Source: G963665495 sp963677785 (lineage in GTDB: Bacteria > Desulfobacterota > Desulfovibrionia > Desulfovibrionales > Desulfovibrionaceae). From it: a stretch of DNA of 64,000 nucleotides. Below are positions 56,516 through 64,000 of this stretch, one piece after another. The translations under genes and the position numbers were made by a program. Within the stretch, counting starts at the first letter, position 1; each line of letters opens with the position of its first letter. The DNA lies in contig CAXXDH010000002.1 of NCBI GenBank assembly GCA_963677785.2, positions 1 to 64,000 on the forward strand, written 5' to 3'. A model generated the notes under the pieces. That model had not been told where the DNA came from, made no database searches, and saw only the letters and a program-made list of their open reading frames with translations.

Positions 56516-57799
56516 ATGGAATTGACCGTACTGTTCGGCACCTTTGTCGTCCTGCTGTTGCTGGGCGTACCCATCGCCATCACCCTGGGCGCGTCCGCCA
56601 TGGCCACGGTGCTCTACATGGGGCTGCCTCCCATGATCGTGTTTCAGCGGATGGCGGCCGGAATGAATTCCTTTGCCCTGATGGCCATTCCCTTTTTCAT
56701 CTATGCCGGCGAACTGATGCAGCACGGCGGCATCTCCGACAGGCTCGTACGGCTGGCCAATGCCATGATCGGCCACATCCGCGGCGGACTCGGCCTGGTG
56801 AACGTTCTGGCCAGCATGCTTTTCGGCGGCATTTCCGGCTCGGCCGTGGCGGACGCCTCGGCCCTGGGCACTACGCTGATACCCATGATGCGCGAAAAGG
56901 GCTTTGACGACGATTATTCGGTCAACGTCACCGTGACCTCGGCCACCATCGGCCTGATCGTCCCGCCCAGCCACAACATGATCATTTACTCCATAGCCGC
57001 AGGCGGCACGGTATCCGTGTCGGCGTTGTTCATGGCCGGCATCGTGCCCGGCGTGCTCTGCGGGCTGTGCCTGATGCTCGCGGCCTATGTCATTGCGGTC
57101 AAACGCAACTACCCGCGTGAAAAATTTCCAGGCATGCGTCTGCTGCTGTATACGTTCGCCACGGCCCTGCCCGGATTGCTGACCGCCATCATCATTGTGG
57201 GCGGCGTATTGTCCGGGATTTTCACGGCCACGGAATCGTCCGCAATTGCCGTTATCTATGCCGTGCTGGTCACGGTGCTGGCCTACCGATCCATGAGCCT
57301 GAAAGATTTCTGCCGGGCCACGGTCAACGCGGTGCGCACCACGGCCATGGTCTTGCTGATCATCGGCACGGCTGCCTCGTTCGCCTGGCTGCTGGCATTG
57401 AACCAGGTCCCGGCCCGTTTGTTCGAGCTGTTGAAAAGCATTTCGGACAATCCGTACGTCATCATTCTGATGATCAACGCGATTCTGCTTTTCCTGGGCA
57501 CCTTTATGGACATGTCGCCGCTGATCATCATTTGTACGCCCATTTTTCTGCCCGTGGTCAAGAACCTGGGCATGGATCCGGTTCAGTTCGGCATCATTCT
57601 GATGATCAACCTGGGCATCGGCCTGGTGACGCCGCCCGTGGGGTCGGTGCTCTTTGTGGGCTGCGCCGTGGGCAAGGTGCGTATCGAGGAAACGGTCAAG
57701 ACCATCTGGCCATTTTACGGGGCCATGGTTCTGGCATTGCTGCTGGTCACGTATCTGAAGCCCATCAGCATGTTTTTACCTGATCTGTTGTTGCAATAA
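56516..57799 (+). CDS. dctM: TRAP transporter large permease (DctM type)
   Basis: 427 residues, about twelve predicted membrane spans. DctM signatures: FFIYAGELMQHGGISDRLVRL, HIRGGLGLVNVLASMLFGGI, SGSAVADASALGTTLIPMM, VIVPPSHNMIIYSIAAGG-like IGLIVPPSHNMIIYSI, ATESSAIAVIYAVLV and GLVTPPVGSVLFVGCAVG. Na+ or H+ driven secondary transporter subunit in the inner membrane. AAGGAGCGC precedes the ATG at 56516. The last transport gene; SDR and uxaE follow. Confidence 0.95.
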   Translation: MELTVLFGTFVVLLLLGVPIAITLGASAMATVLYMGLPPMIVFQRMAAGMNSFALMAIPFFIYAGELMQHGGISDRLVRLANAMIGHIRGGLGLVNVLASMLFGGISGSAVADASALGTTLIPMMREKGFDDDYSVNVTVTSATIGLIVPPSHNMIIYSIAAGGTVSVSALFMAGIVPGVLCGLCLMLAAYVIAVKRNYPREKFPGMRLLLYTFATALPGLLTAIIIVGGVLSGIFTATESSAIAVIYAVLVTVLAYRSMSLKDFCRATVNAVRTTAMVLLIIGTAASFAWLLALNQVPARLFELLKSISDNPYVIILMINAILLFLGTFMDMSPLIIICTPIFLPVVKNLGMDPVQFGIILMINLGIGLVTPPVGSVLFVGCAVGKVRIEETVKTIWPFYGAMVLALLLVTYLKPISMFLPDLLLQ

Positions 57800-57841
57800 C
57801 GAACAAACGTTTTCAGACAAAGCGTTGAAAAGGATACGCGT

Positions 57842-58636
57842 ATGAGCAGGGACACGGCAGGCTTTTTAAGCAATCTGTTCGGGCTCGAAGGAAAGACAGC
57901 CGTCGTGGTAGGCGGTACGGGCGTACTGTGCGGCGAAATGGCCAAAGGGCTCTGGTCCGCTGGGTGCCGGGTGCTGCTGGTGGGGCGCAATCAGGACAAG
58001 GCCGAGGCGCATCGCCGGGATTGGGGCGCTCCAAAAGACCAGGTGAGCTTTTTCAAGGCCGAAGCAACGGACCGTGCGGCTTTGGAAGGGGCTTTGGCCC
58101 ACGCGTTGGAATGTTTCGGCAGCGTGGACATCTGGATCAACGGCGCGGGCATCAATTCCGCCACGCCTTATCTGGAGATTTCCGACGAGGAGTTCGACCG
58201 CATTCTGAATACCAACATCAAGGGCGTACACCTGGGCTGCCAGGTCATCGGCGCGTATTGGCTGAAAAACAAGCTGTACGGCAACATTATCAACATGTCG
58301 TCCATGTCCGCGTTGCGGCCGCTCAGCCGGGTGTTCACCTACAGCATCACCAAAGCGGCGGTCTGGAATCTGACCCAGAATCTGGCGCGCGAATGGGCGC
58401 CCGGCAACATCCGGGTCAATGCCCTGTGTCCGGGCTTTTTTCCGGCCGAACAGAATCGCAAGGTGCTGGACAAGGAGCGTATCGCTTCCATCATGCGGCT
58501 CACGCCCATGGACCGCTTCGGCGAGGCCGACGAACTCGTGGGCGCGACCCTGCTGCTGGCCTCGGACAAGGCCGCCGGGTTCATCACCGGCGCACATCTC
58601 GTGGTGGACGGCGGTTTTTCAGTGACGACCATTTAA
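57842..58636 (+). CDS. SDR oxidoreductase, probable fructuronate reductase
   Basis: 264 residues. Classical short-chain dehydrogenase: nucleotide site VVGGTGVLCGEMAKGL (TGxxxGxG variant with Val-Leu-Cys), INGAGINSATPYL, catalytic Ser in NIINMSSMSAL, and Tyr-Lys in FTYSITKAAV, ending GFITGAHLVVDGG. In the Bacillus and Thermotoga hexuronate routes an SDR of this kind reduces D-fructuronate to D-mannonate with NAD(P)H, and its position between the TRAP genes and uxaE fits that role. It could alternatively be a gluconate 5-dehydrogenase-like enzyme. Cytoplasmic. ATG at 57842, 42 nt behind dctM. Confidence 0.8.
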   Translation: MSRDTAGFLSNLFGLEGKTAVVVGGTGVLCGEMAKGLWSAGCRVLLVGRNQDKAEAHRRDWGAPKDQVSFFKAEATDRAALEGALAHALECFGSVDIWINGAGINSATPYLEISDEEFDRILNTNIKGVHLGCQVIGAYWLKNKLYGNIINMSSMSALRPLSRVFTYSITKAAVWNLTQNLAREWAPGNIRVNALCPGFFPAEQNRKVLDKERIASIMRLTPMDRFGEADELVGATLLLASDKAAGFITGAHLVVDGGFSVTTI

Positions 58637-58664
58637 TTTTTTTAGAGATGAATGCCTCTGGCGG

Positions 58665-58697
58665 CCAAAGACCTCTTTTGGAAAAAGGATTCTTTGG
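58665..58697 (+). repeat. intergenic hairpin repeat between SDR and uxaE
   Basis: CCAAAG...CTTTGG stem with CCTCTTTTGGAAAAAGG inside it, set in the frame GCCTCTGGCGGC-hairpin-AAAACTTTTGGCTGA. It is a diverged copy of the block at 35049 and 61872. No T tract, so readthrough into uxaE is likely. Confidence 0.5.
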
Positions 58698-58793
58698 AAT
58701 TTCCTAAAACTTTTGGCTGATTAGTTCTTGGGATAGTGTCCCCGTGTCAATTAGCTAAAGTTTCTTAAGTAGCCGGAGGCCCGGAGGATACCA

Positions 58794-60341
58794 ATGGGAC
58801 TTCTCGAACAGAGCCTTGAAGCACTGCGAAACGATATTGCTATGCGTCCGGCCGTGGCCGACGATTTGGCCACGGCGTTTAACGGCACGGTGGAGGGACG
58901 TTCGTTGCGCACCGGTGAAAACGCGTTGGCGGGCATTCTGGAGCAAGGGGGCAAGGAGCGATTTTTCGCTTTGACCACTTCGGATGCAGCCGACCCTTTT
59001 TCCGAGCTCGCGGGCGAACGGGAGAGCGTGGTAGGCTGCGTACGCATTCTGGCGGATGTCGGGCCCGATAATCTGCCCGGACTGCTGCGCGTCTTTCCCG
59101 CTCTCCAACCCGTGCCTTTGGGCTTGGCGGCTTCGTTCGGCTTCGGCGACCGTATCGGCCTGGCCACGCCCGGCCACGTACGCGCCATGCAGGACAAGGG
59201 CGCGGGAATCACGCCCATTTTCGCCCAGCAGTCCATCCGCGAAATGCAACGGACGCAGCGTACGCCGGAACAGGTCATGTCAGACGCGGTCTGGGGGGCC
59301 TTTGGCGCGGGCTGGACCGGTAGAGTCGGCGCGGACGCCGACCATCTGAAGACTTTTGAGGATGTCCGCAACATGGCCGATGCCGGATTCGTGTTTTTTA
59401 CCATTGATCCGTCGGACCATGTGGACCAGCATGCCGATGATTACGATGCCGCCATAGTGGAGGAGCGCTTTGCCCAGCTGCTGGAAGACAAGGTTGAAGG
59501 CGTGAAGGGCATTCTGCCGCTGTATCAGGACAAGAGCTATGACCTGGGCGGTGAAGAGGTTGTGCTCACCGAAGAAGTGCTGAAAAGAGCGGCGGTGAAA
59601 TACGGCCGGGCTTTGGAGCATATCTATGCCATGAGCCTGTGCGTGGCCCAGGAAATGAACGGCGATGCCTTTGAGCTGGAGATTTCCGTGGACGAGACCG
59701 AGCAGCCCACCAGCGTGCCCGAACATCTGTTTCTGGCCCTGGAGTTGCGGCGGCACGAGATTCCGGTCATCAGCCTGGCTCCCCGGTTTGTGGGGGATTT
59801 TGAAAAAGGCGTGGATTTCAAAGGCGATCTGCGGCTGTTCGAAGATACACTCAAACAGCACGCGCGTATCGCCAAAGAGTACGGACCTTACAAAATCAGT
59901 CTGCACAGCGGGAGCGACAAGTTCGGGGTGTATCCGTACATAGCCCGTGAAACCGGGCAGTGTTTCCATGTGAAAACCGCGGGAACCAGCTATCTGGAGG
60001 CCTTGCGTACGTGCTGCCGTGTGGACCGGGCTCTGTTTACCGAAATCGTGGAATTCTCCCGCGGTCGTTTCGATACCGACCGGGCCACCTATCACATTGC
60101 CGCTACACTGGACGGGACGCCGCAGCCCCAGGGCCAGAGCGCGGAAGCTCTGGAGACGCTGTATCTGGATGAAAACAACGGACGCCAGATTCTGCATGTG
60201 ACCTTTGGCTCTGTTTTGACCGATACGCGTTTTCGCGCGCCGTTGTACGAGCTGTTGCGCGCCAACGGCCGGATCCACGAAGATGTCCTGGCTGCCCATC
60301 TCGGCAAGCATCTGCAGCTGCTGTCCGCAGCGGATTCATGA
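58794..60341 (+). CDS. uxaE: tagaturonate epimerase UxaE
   Basis: 515 residues, the family's usual length. Interconverts D-tagaturonate and D-fructuronate, joining the galacturonate and glucuronate branches; the family was described in Thermotoga maritima. Visible landmarks: FGFGDRIGLATPGHVRAM, TPIFAQQSIREMQRTQRTPEQ, FGAGWTGRVGADADHLKT, FFTIDPSDHVDQHADD, EISVDETEQPTSVPEH, YKISLHSGSDKFGVYP and HVKTAGTSYLEALRT. CGGAGGATACC precedes the ATG at 58794. The FGGY kinase begins 12 nt behind its stop. The presence of UxaE rather than UxaB/UxaA points to reduction only through fructuronate. Confidence 0.95.
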   Translation: MGLLEQSLEALRNDIAMRPAVADDLATAFNGTVEGRSLRTGENALAGILEQGGKERFFALTTSDAADPFSELAGERESVVGCVRILADVGPDNLPGLLRVFPALQPVPLGLAASFGFGDRIGLATPGHVRAMQDKGAGITPIFAQQSIREMQRTQRTPEQVMSDAVWGAFGAGWTGRVGADADHLKTFEDVRNMADAGFVFFTIDPSDHVDQHADDYDAAIVEERFAQLLEDKVEGVKGILPLYQDKSYDLGGEEVVLTEEVLKRAAVKYGRALEHIYAMSLCVAQEMNGDAFELEISVDETEQPTSVPEHLFLALELRRHEIPVISLAPRFVGDFEKGVDFKGDLRLFEDTLKQHARIAKEYGPYKISLHSGSDKFGVYPYIARETGQCFHVKTAGTSYLEALRTCCRVDRALFTEIVEFSRGRFDTDRATYHIAATLDGTPQPQGQSAEALETLYLDENNGRQILHVTFGSVLTDTRFRAPLYELLRANGRIHEDVLAAHLGKHLQLLSAADS

Positions 60342-60353
60342 TGGGGCGGGACC

Positions 60354-61838
60354 ATGGGCCGGATCTACGAACCTCCGTTTATTCTAGCCCTTGACGTCGG
60401 CTCATCCTCCGTACGGGCCATGCTGTTCGACAGCCAGGGGCGGGGCGTGGACGGAAAATGGTCCGTACGCGCCATCGCTTTTGATACGGGCGTCGACGGC
60501 AGTTCCAGCATTCGGGCGGAACTGATTCTGGAGAAGCTTTTCGACTGCATTGACGAAGTGCTCGTCAAGAGTGCGGCAGAAGCGGCGGACCTGGCCGGAG
60601 TGGCCGTGTGTACGTTCGTGTCCAATATTCTGGGAGTGGACGCGCAAGGACGCCCTTTGACGCCGGTGACGACCTACGCGGACGTCAGCTCACGCCCGGA
60701 GGCCGATGAATTGCGCCGCGATCTGGACCACGAGTATTTCCGCCAGCGAACGGGCTGTTATTTTCACCCCAGTTACCTGCCGTCCCGTTTTATACGCATG
60801 CAGCGGCGGCAGCCCGAGCTGTTTGACTGTGTGGCCAAGTGGATCACCATCGGCGAATATCTGGAGCTGACCCTGTTCGGACGGAAGGCCGTTTCCGTCA
60901 GCGTGGCGTCCTGGTCCGGGCTGCTCAATCGCCATACCCTGGGCTGGGACAGCGAACTGCTCGAACTGCTGCCGGTTCGCAGAGACCAGCTGGCATCGCT
61001 TACCGATATCAACGAGCCCAGGCGCGGCTTGCGGTCGATCTACGCCCGGCGCTGGCCCGGCCTGAAGGATGTGCCCTGGTTTCCTGCCTTGGGCGACGGC
61101 GCGGCGGCCAATGTCGGTTCGGGCTGCACCAGTCCGGACCGCGTTTCCCTGACCCTGGGAACTTCGGGAGCGCTGCGTATCGTGTATAACAAACCCATTG
61201 AGACGCTGCCGTCCGGATTGTGGTGCTACAGGGTGGATGCGCAGCGTTCGTTGCCCGGCAGCGCCGTCAGCGAAGGCGGCTGCGTGCACGCCTGGCTGCG
61301 CCGGACCCTGCAGCTGGAATCCGTGAGTTTGGATTTGGAGGAGCTCGAAGCGCTGGAGCCGGATACGCACGGCCTGACCATTCTGCCTTTTTGGGCGGGC
61401 GAACGCGGCCCGGGCTGGTCCGGCAGAAACGGTGCCGTCATTTACGGCCTGCATCTGGGCTCCACCCCGCCGCAGCTTCTGCGTGCGGGCCTGGAAGCGG
61501 TTGCCTATCGGCTCGCCAGTATTTATGACTGTCTCACCCCCTTGCTTCCTGCCGGACACAGGATTATTGCCGGAGGCGGAGCGTTGTTTTCCTCGCGGCT
61601 GTGGCCGCAGATTATCGCCGACGTCTTCGGGCGGGAAATCGTCTTGACCCAGGTGGAGCAGGCATCGGCCCGGGGGGCGGCGCTTCTGGCTCTGGAAGCT
61701 TTGGGATACGCCAAGCGTCTCGAAGCTCTGGCGCCCGGGGCCGAAAAACAGTTTGTTCCGGACAAGGACGCGCACGAGCGCTACGTCTGCGCCAGACAAC
61801 GCCAGGAAAAGCTCTACGGCCTGCTGGCGGAAATGTGA
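60354..61838 (+). CDS. FGGY-family sugar(-acid) kinase, probable gluconokinase
   Basis: 494 residues. N-terminal FGGY phosphate-binding LALDVGSSSVRAMLFDSQGRG (split across residues 11-31), FLPSRF-like HPSYLPSRFIRMQRRQPE, TLGWDSELLELLP; C-terminal half GDGAAANVGSGCT, LTLGTSGALRI, EGGCVHAWLRRTLQ, PFWAGERGPGWSGRNGA, and the adenosine site IIAGGGALFSSRLWPQ. The PFWAGERxPGW and GDGAAANxGSG patterns are those of gluconate kinases. ATP-dependent. It sits 12 nt behind uxaE and one gene ahead of 6-phosphogluconate dehydrogenase, which strongly supports gluconate as substrate; other sugar acids are not excluded. Confidence 0.85.
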   Translation: MGRIYEPPFILALDVGSSSVRAMLFDSQGRGVDGKWSVRAIAFDTGVDGSSSIRAELILEKLFDCIDEVLVKSAAEAADLAGVAVCTFVSNILGVDAQGRPLTPVTTYADVSSRPEADELRRDLDHEYFRQRTGCYFHPSYLPSRFIRMQRRQPELFDCVAKWITIGEYLELTLFGRKAVSVSVASWSGLLNRHTLGWDSELLELLPVRRDQLASLTDINEPRRGLRSIYARRWPGLKDVPWFPALGDGAAANVGSGCTSPDRVSLTLGTSGALRIVYNKPIETLPSGLWCYRVDAQRSLPGSAVSEGGCVHAWLRRTLQLESVSLDLEELEALEPDTHGLTILPFWAGERGPGWSGRNGAVIYGLHLGSTPPQLLRAGLEAVAYRLASIYDCLTPLLPAGHRIIAGGGALFSSRLWPQIIADVFGREIVLTQVEQASARGAALLALEALGYAKRLEALAPGAEKQFVPDKDAHERYVCARQRQEKLYGLLAEM

Positions 61839-61871
61839 AAGACCTTTTTTTCTGGGGATGCCTCCGGCGGC

Positions 61872-61901
61872 TTAGGAACCTTTTTGCAAAAAGGTTCCTA
61901 A
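61872..61901 (+). terminator. perfect intergenic hairpin repeat between kinase and gnd
   Basis: TTAGGAACCTTTTT-GC-AAAAAGGTTCCTAA, a perfect palindrome, in the block GCCTCCGGCGGC-hairpin-GAACCTCCAAAAACTTTTGCCTGA. Same family as the hairpins at 35049 and 58665. May terminate or process the transcript, giving gnd its own mRNA. Confidence 0.6.
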
Positions 61902-61934
61902 GAACCTCCAAAAACTTTTGCCTGATAGAAGTTG

Positions 61935-61957
61935 TTTCACCTGTGTAGTACGTGAAA
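61935..61957 (+). promoter_or_regulatory. inverted repeat ahead of gnd
   Basis: TTTCAC-N11-GTGAAA, 66 nt before the gnd start. Symmetric half-sites with a helical-turn spacing suggest a regulator site, but no promoter motif is placed with it. Low certainty. Confidence 0.3.
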
Positions 61958-62022
61958 TGATTCTGAAGACATAGCGGGAGTTAGAATCCCGTGGGCGGCT
62001 TTCCTACTGGAGGATAGATTGT

Positions 62023-63429
62023 ATGAGTAAAAGCAGTATCGGATTGATCGGACTTGCCGTCATGGGGCAGAATCTGGCCCTGAACATCGCCCGCAACGGG
62101 TTCGGGATTACCGTCTACAACCGTACGGAAGCCAAGACCCGCGAGTTCATGGACCGCGCGGGCCAGGCCGCGGGTATTCAGGCCGCTTACGACCTGACAG
62201 AGTTTGTGGCCGCATTGGAAACGCCGCGCAAGATCATTTGCATGGTCAAGGCCGGGGATCCAGTGGATACGCTCATCGAACAGATCGCCCCTTTGCTTGA
62301 TCCCGGCGATCTGCTCATCGACGGCGGCAATTCGCTCTACAAGGACACCGAACGCCGTGGTCCGGCTCTTCGGGAACGCGGATTGCGTTATATGGGCGCG
62401 GGCATTTCAGGCGGCGAGGAGGGCGCGCTCAACGGTCCGAGCATCATGCCCGGCGGCGAACCCGAGGACTGGGAAATGATCCGGCCCGTGTTCGAGGCCA
62501 TTGCAGCCAAGGCCGAAGGCGAACCCTGCGTGGCTTACATGGGTAAAGGCGGTGCAGGTCATTTCGTGAAAATGGTTCACAACGGCATCGAATACGGCGA
62601 CATGCAGCTGATCGCCGAGAGCTACGATTTCATGCGCCTGGTCGTCGGACTCAAACCGGGCAATATCGGCCGGGTTTTCAAGGAATGGAGCAAAGATATG
62701 CTCTCTTCCTATCTCATCGACATCACGGCGGACATTTTCGACAAGATGGATCCGGAAAGCGGCGAACCGCTGGTGGACCGGATTCTGGACAAGGCCGGAC
62801 AAAAGGGCACCGGCCGCTGGACCGTGGAAAGCGCGCTGGAGCTGGGCGTGCCCACCCCGACGCTGAGCGCGGCCGTGGAGGCCCGGATTCTGTCTTCACT
62901 CAAGGACGAGCGCGTTCGCGCTGCGGAAATCCTGGGCTTTGAGGAAAATACGGATCGTCTGGAGTCCTCCTGGACGCAGTTTCTGGGCGAAGCGCTCTAC
63001 GCGGCGAAGATTTGTTCTTATGCGCAGGGCTTTGCGTTGCTGCGGGCCGCGGATACGGAATACGGTTTTGGTCTGGATTACGCGGCCATCGCCAGGATCT
63101 GGCGGGCCGGATGCATCATCCGCGCGCAGTTTCTCAACGACGTCAGCGCGGCGTTCGCGGCCGACCCCGGATTGCCGAATCTGATGCTCGCGCCTTTTTT
63201 CAAGGCAGCCATGACAAAGCACCAGTCCGCGTTTCGGCGCATCGCGGCGGTAGCCATGGCGCGTTGCGTGCCGTTTCCGGCCTTCAGCGCGTCTCTGGCC
63301 TACTTCGACTCCTACCGTTCGCCGCGGCTTCCGGCCAACCTGCTCCAGGCTCAGCGCGACTACTTCGGCGCGCATACCTACGAGCGTACGGACAAGCCCG
63401 GCGTGTTCCATACGGAATGGACTGAGTAA
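62023..63429 (+). CDS. gnd: 6-phosphogluconate dehydrogenase (decarboxylating)
   Basis: 468 residues, the long-form family length. Oxidatively decarboxylates 6-phosphogluconate to ribulose 5-phosphate with NAD(P)+. N-terminal Rossmann site IGLIGLAVMGQNLALNIARN, then TVYNRT; IDGGNSLYKDTERR; the substrate signature MGAGISGGEEGALNGPS; catalytic Lys in GKGGAGHFVKMVHNGIEYGD; and C-terminal GLDYAAIARIWRAGCIIRA. TGGAGGATAGATT precedes the ATG at 62023. It is last but one in the hexuronate set, taking the product of the preceding kinase into the pentose phosphate pathway. Confidence 0.97.
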   Translation: MSKSSIGLIGLAVMGQNLALNIARNGFGITVYNRTEAKTREFMDRAGQAAGIQAAYDLTEFVAALETPRKIICMVKAGDPVDTLIEQIAPLLDPGDLLIDGGNSLYKDTERRGPALRERGLRYMGAGISGGEEGALNGPSIMPGGEPEDWEMIRPVFEAIAAKAEGEPCVAYMGKGGAGHFVKMVHNGIEYGDMQLIAESYDFMRLVVGLKPGNIGRVFKEWSKDMLSSYLIDITADIFDKMDPESGEPLVDRILDKAGQKGTGRWTVESALELGVPTPTLSAAVEARILSSLKDERVRAAEILGFEENTDRLESSWTQFLGEALYAAKICSYAQGFALLRAADTEYGFGLDYAAIARIWRAGCIIRAQFLNDVSAAFAADPGLPNLMLAPFFKAAMTKHQSAFRRIAAVAMARCVPFPAFSASLAYFDSYRSPRLPANLLQAQRDYFGAHTYERTDKPGVFHTEWTE

Positions 63430-63481
63430 TAGGGCGTTGGCGATACACACGTTTTAATTAAAAGTTCTGGAAAGCGGAGCT

Positions 63482-63518
63482 CGAGGGGGAGAACCTCTTT
63501 CCAGAGGTTTCCCCCTCG
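63482..63518 (+). terminator. hairpin between gnd and the LarA-like gene
   Basis: CGAGGGGGAGAACCTCT, TTCC loop, AGAGGTTTCCCCCTCG gives a 16-bp stem with one mismatch, followed by AAACGTCTTTTATG. The T tract is short and lies next to the following gene's ribosome-binding site, so it may be a partial terminator or a translation-level element. Confidence 0.6.
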
Positions 63519-63543
63519 AAACGTCTTTTATGAGGACACGATA

Positions 63544-64000
63544 GTGGTAGCAGGCAGCGGTGCGGCGGACAGGGTGTTGTCTTCGGACGAAGTGTTTTCG
63601 ATCATCGAGCGCGGGGCTCCCAGGGAGATGTTCGCGGGCAAGCGGGTGCTGGTGCTGACGCCGGACGCCACGCGTACGTGTCCGTTGCCCATGATGATCC
63701 GTACGCTGGCCCAGGTGGTGGGGCCGTACGCGGCCCGGCTGGATTTCATGGTGGCCCTGGGCACGCACCAGCCCATGGAGGAGCACGAGATCCTGGAGCT
63801 GTACGGGCTGACGCCCGAGAGCAAGGAGGCTTTGCTTCCGGGCTCGCAGCTGATGAATCACCGCTGGGATTTGCCGGATACGCTCGTCACCATCGGGCGG
63901 CTCTCGGAAGATACCATCGAGGAAATATCCGGCGGCCTGTTCCGCCAGGGCGTTGATGTGGTCATCAACCGCCAGGTCTTTGAGTATGATTTGATCGTGA
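63544..64000 (+). CDS. LarA-like nickel-dependent hydroxyacid racemase/epimerase family, 3'-truncated
   Basis: 152 codons are visible before the window ends, from GTG at 63544 (GAGGA 7 nt ahead; no in-frame ATG is near). Translation shows the lactate racemase N-terminal (DUF2088) pattern: LTPDATRTCPLPMM with the D-x-T-R substrate/cofactor motif (Asp41, Arg44), FMVALGTHQPMEEHEIL with the family's first catalytic His (His75), then MNHRWD, an IGRLSED segment and VDVVINRQVFEYD. The second His and the cofactor Lys lie beyond the edge. The superfamily includes lactate, malate and other racemases and a D-gluconate 2-epimerase. Given the neighbours, mannonate/gluconate C2 epimerisation is the best guess. 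Confidence 0.8.
   Translation, partial: MVAGSGAADRVLSSDEVFSIIERGAPREMFAGKRVLVLTPDATRTCPLPMMIRTLAQVVGPYAARLDFMVALGTHQPMEEHEILELYGLTPESKEALLPGSQLMNHRWDLPDTLVTIGRLSEDTIEEISGGLFRQGVDVVINRQVFEYDLIV

Noticed and set aside
63678..63956. 92-codon frame near the window end
   Set aside because: Different frame from the LarA-like reading, which shows conserved motifs D-x-T-R and ALGTH; the 92-codon frame has none.

Overview
The window looks like a chromosome segment of a strictly anaerobic, sulfate-reducer-type bacterium, most likely of the Desulfovibrionales. This is inference. It rests on the hemB/ahbC/ahbD alternative heme pathway, a DRTGG-type pta-ackA pair, the hisC-cmk overlap, TRAP transport, many radical SAM enzymes and two tandem chemoreceptors. 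Housekeeping genes are GC-rich. The exceptions are the toxin tips and immunity genes of the RHS locus, which are strikingly AT-rich.

Layout: 1-4753 is an rRNA operon (16S entered at its 5' part, tRNA-Ile, tRNA-Ala, 23S, 5S, terminator). 4765-20424, on the minus strand, is a very large RHS/YD-repeat polymorphic toxin locus. It has one full-length Sec-exported 2,414-residue protein of teneurin-like layout (Ig-like repeats, NHL repeats, YD shell, variable tip) with its immunity gene. Four displaced 3' RHS fragments follow it. Three carry a different toxin tip and a different immunity gene, and the most distal has lost its tip. 20774-22316 is a three-gene small-heat-shock operon under a CIRCE element. 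22485-29588 holds an FmdB-type zinc ribbon protein, an internally deleted IS66 transposase, ackA-pta and glgP. 30044-35052 holds a radical SAM/SPASM enzyme, a small Cys-rich peptide, a TetR regulator with a palindromic operator, hisC and cmk. 35256-43095, minus strand, holds mazG, cvpA, the ahbC-hemB-ahbD heme genes and a lipoprotein/coiled-coil/Yip1-like membrane protein cluster. 43354-46929 holds an unknown protein, a sigma-54 activator with an altered GAFTGA loop, and azlCD. 47403-52441 holds two paralogous dCache-type chemoreceptors.

52593-64000 is a hexuronate locus: a GntR/UxuR-like repressor with a matching palindrome, uxaC, a TRAP transporter (dctPQM), an SDR oxidoreductase, uxaE, an FGGY sugar-acid kinase, gnd, and the start of a LarA-like (nickel-pincer hydroxyacid epimerase family) gene cut by the window end. 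Read together these suggest a route that avoids mannonate dehydratase: galacturonate/glucuronate -> tagaturonate/fructuronate -> mannonate -> (C2 epimerisation by the LarA-like protein) -> gluconate -> 6-phosphogluconate -> ribulose 5-phosphate. That proposal and the displaced toxin-tip array are the two observations most worth following.
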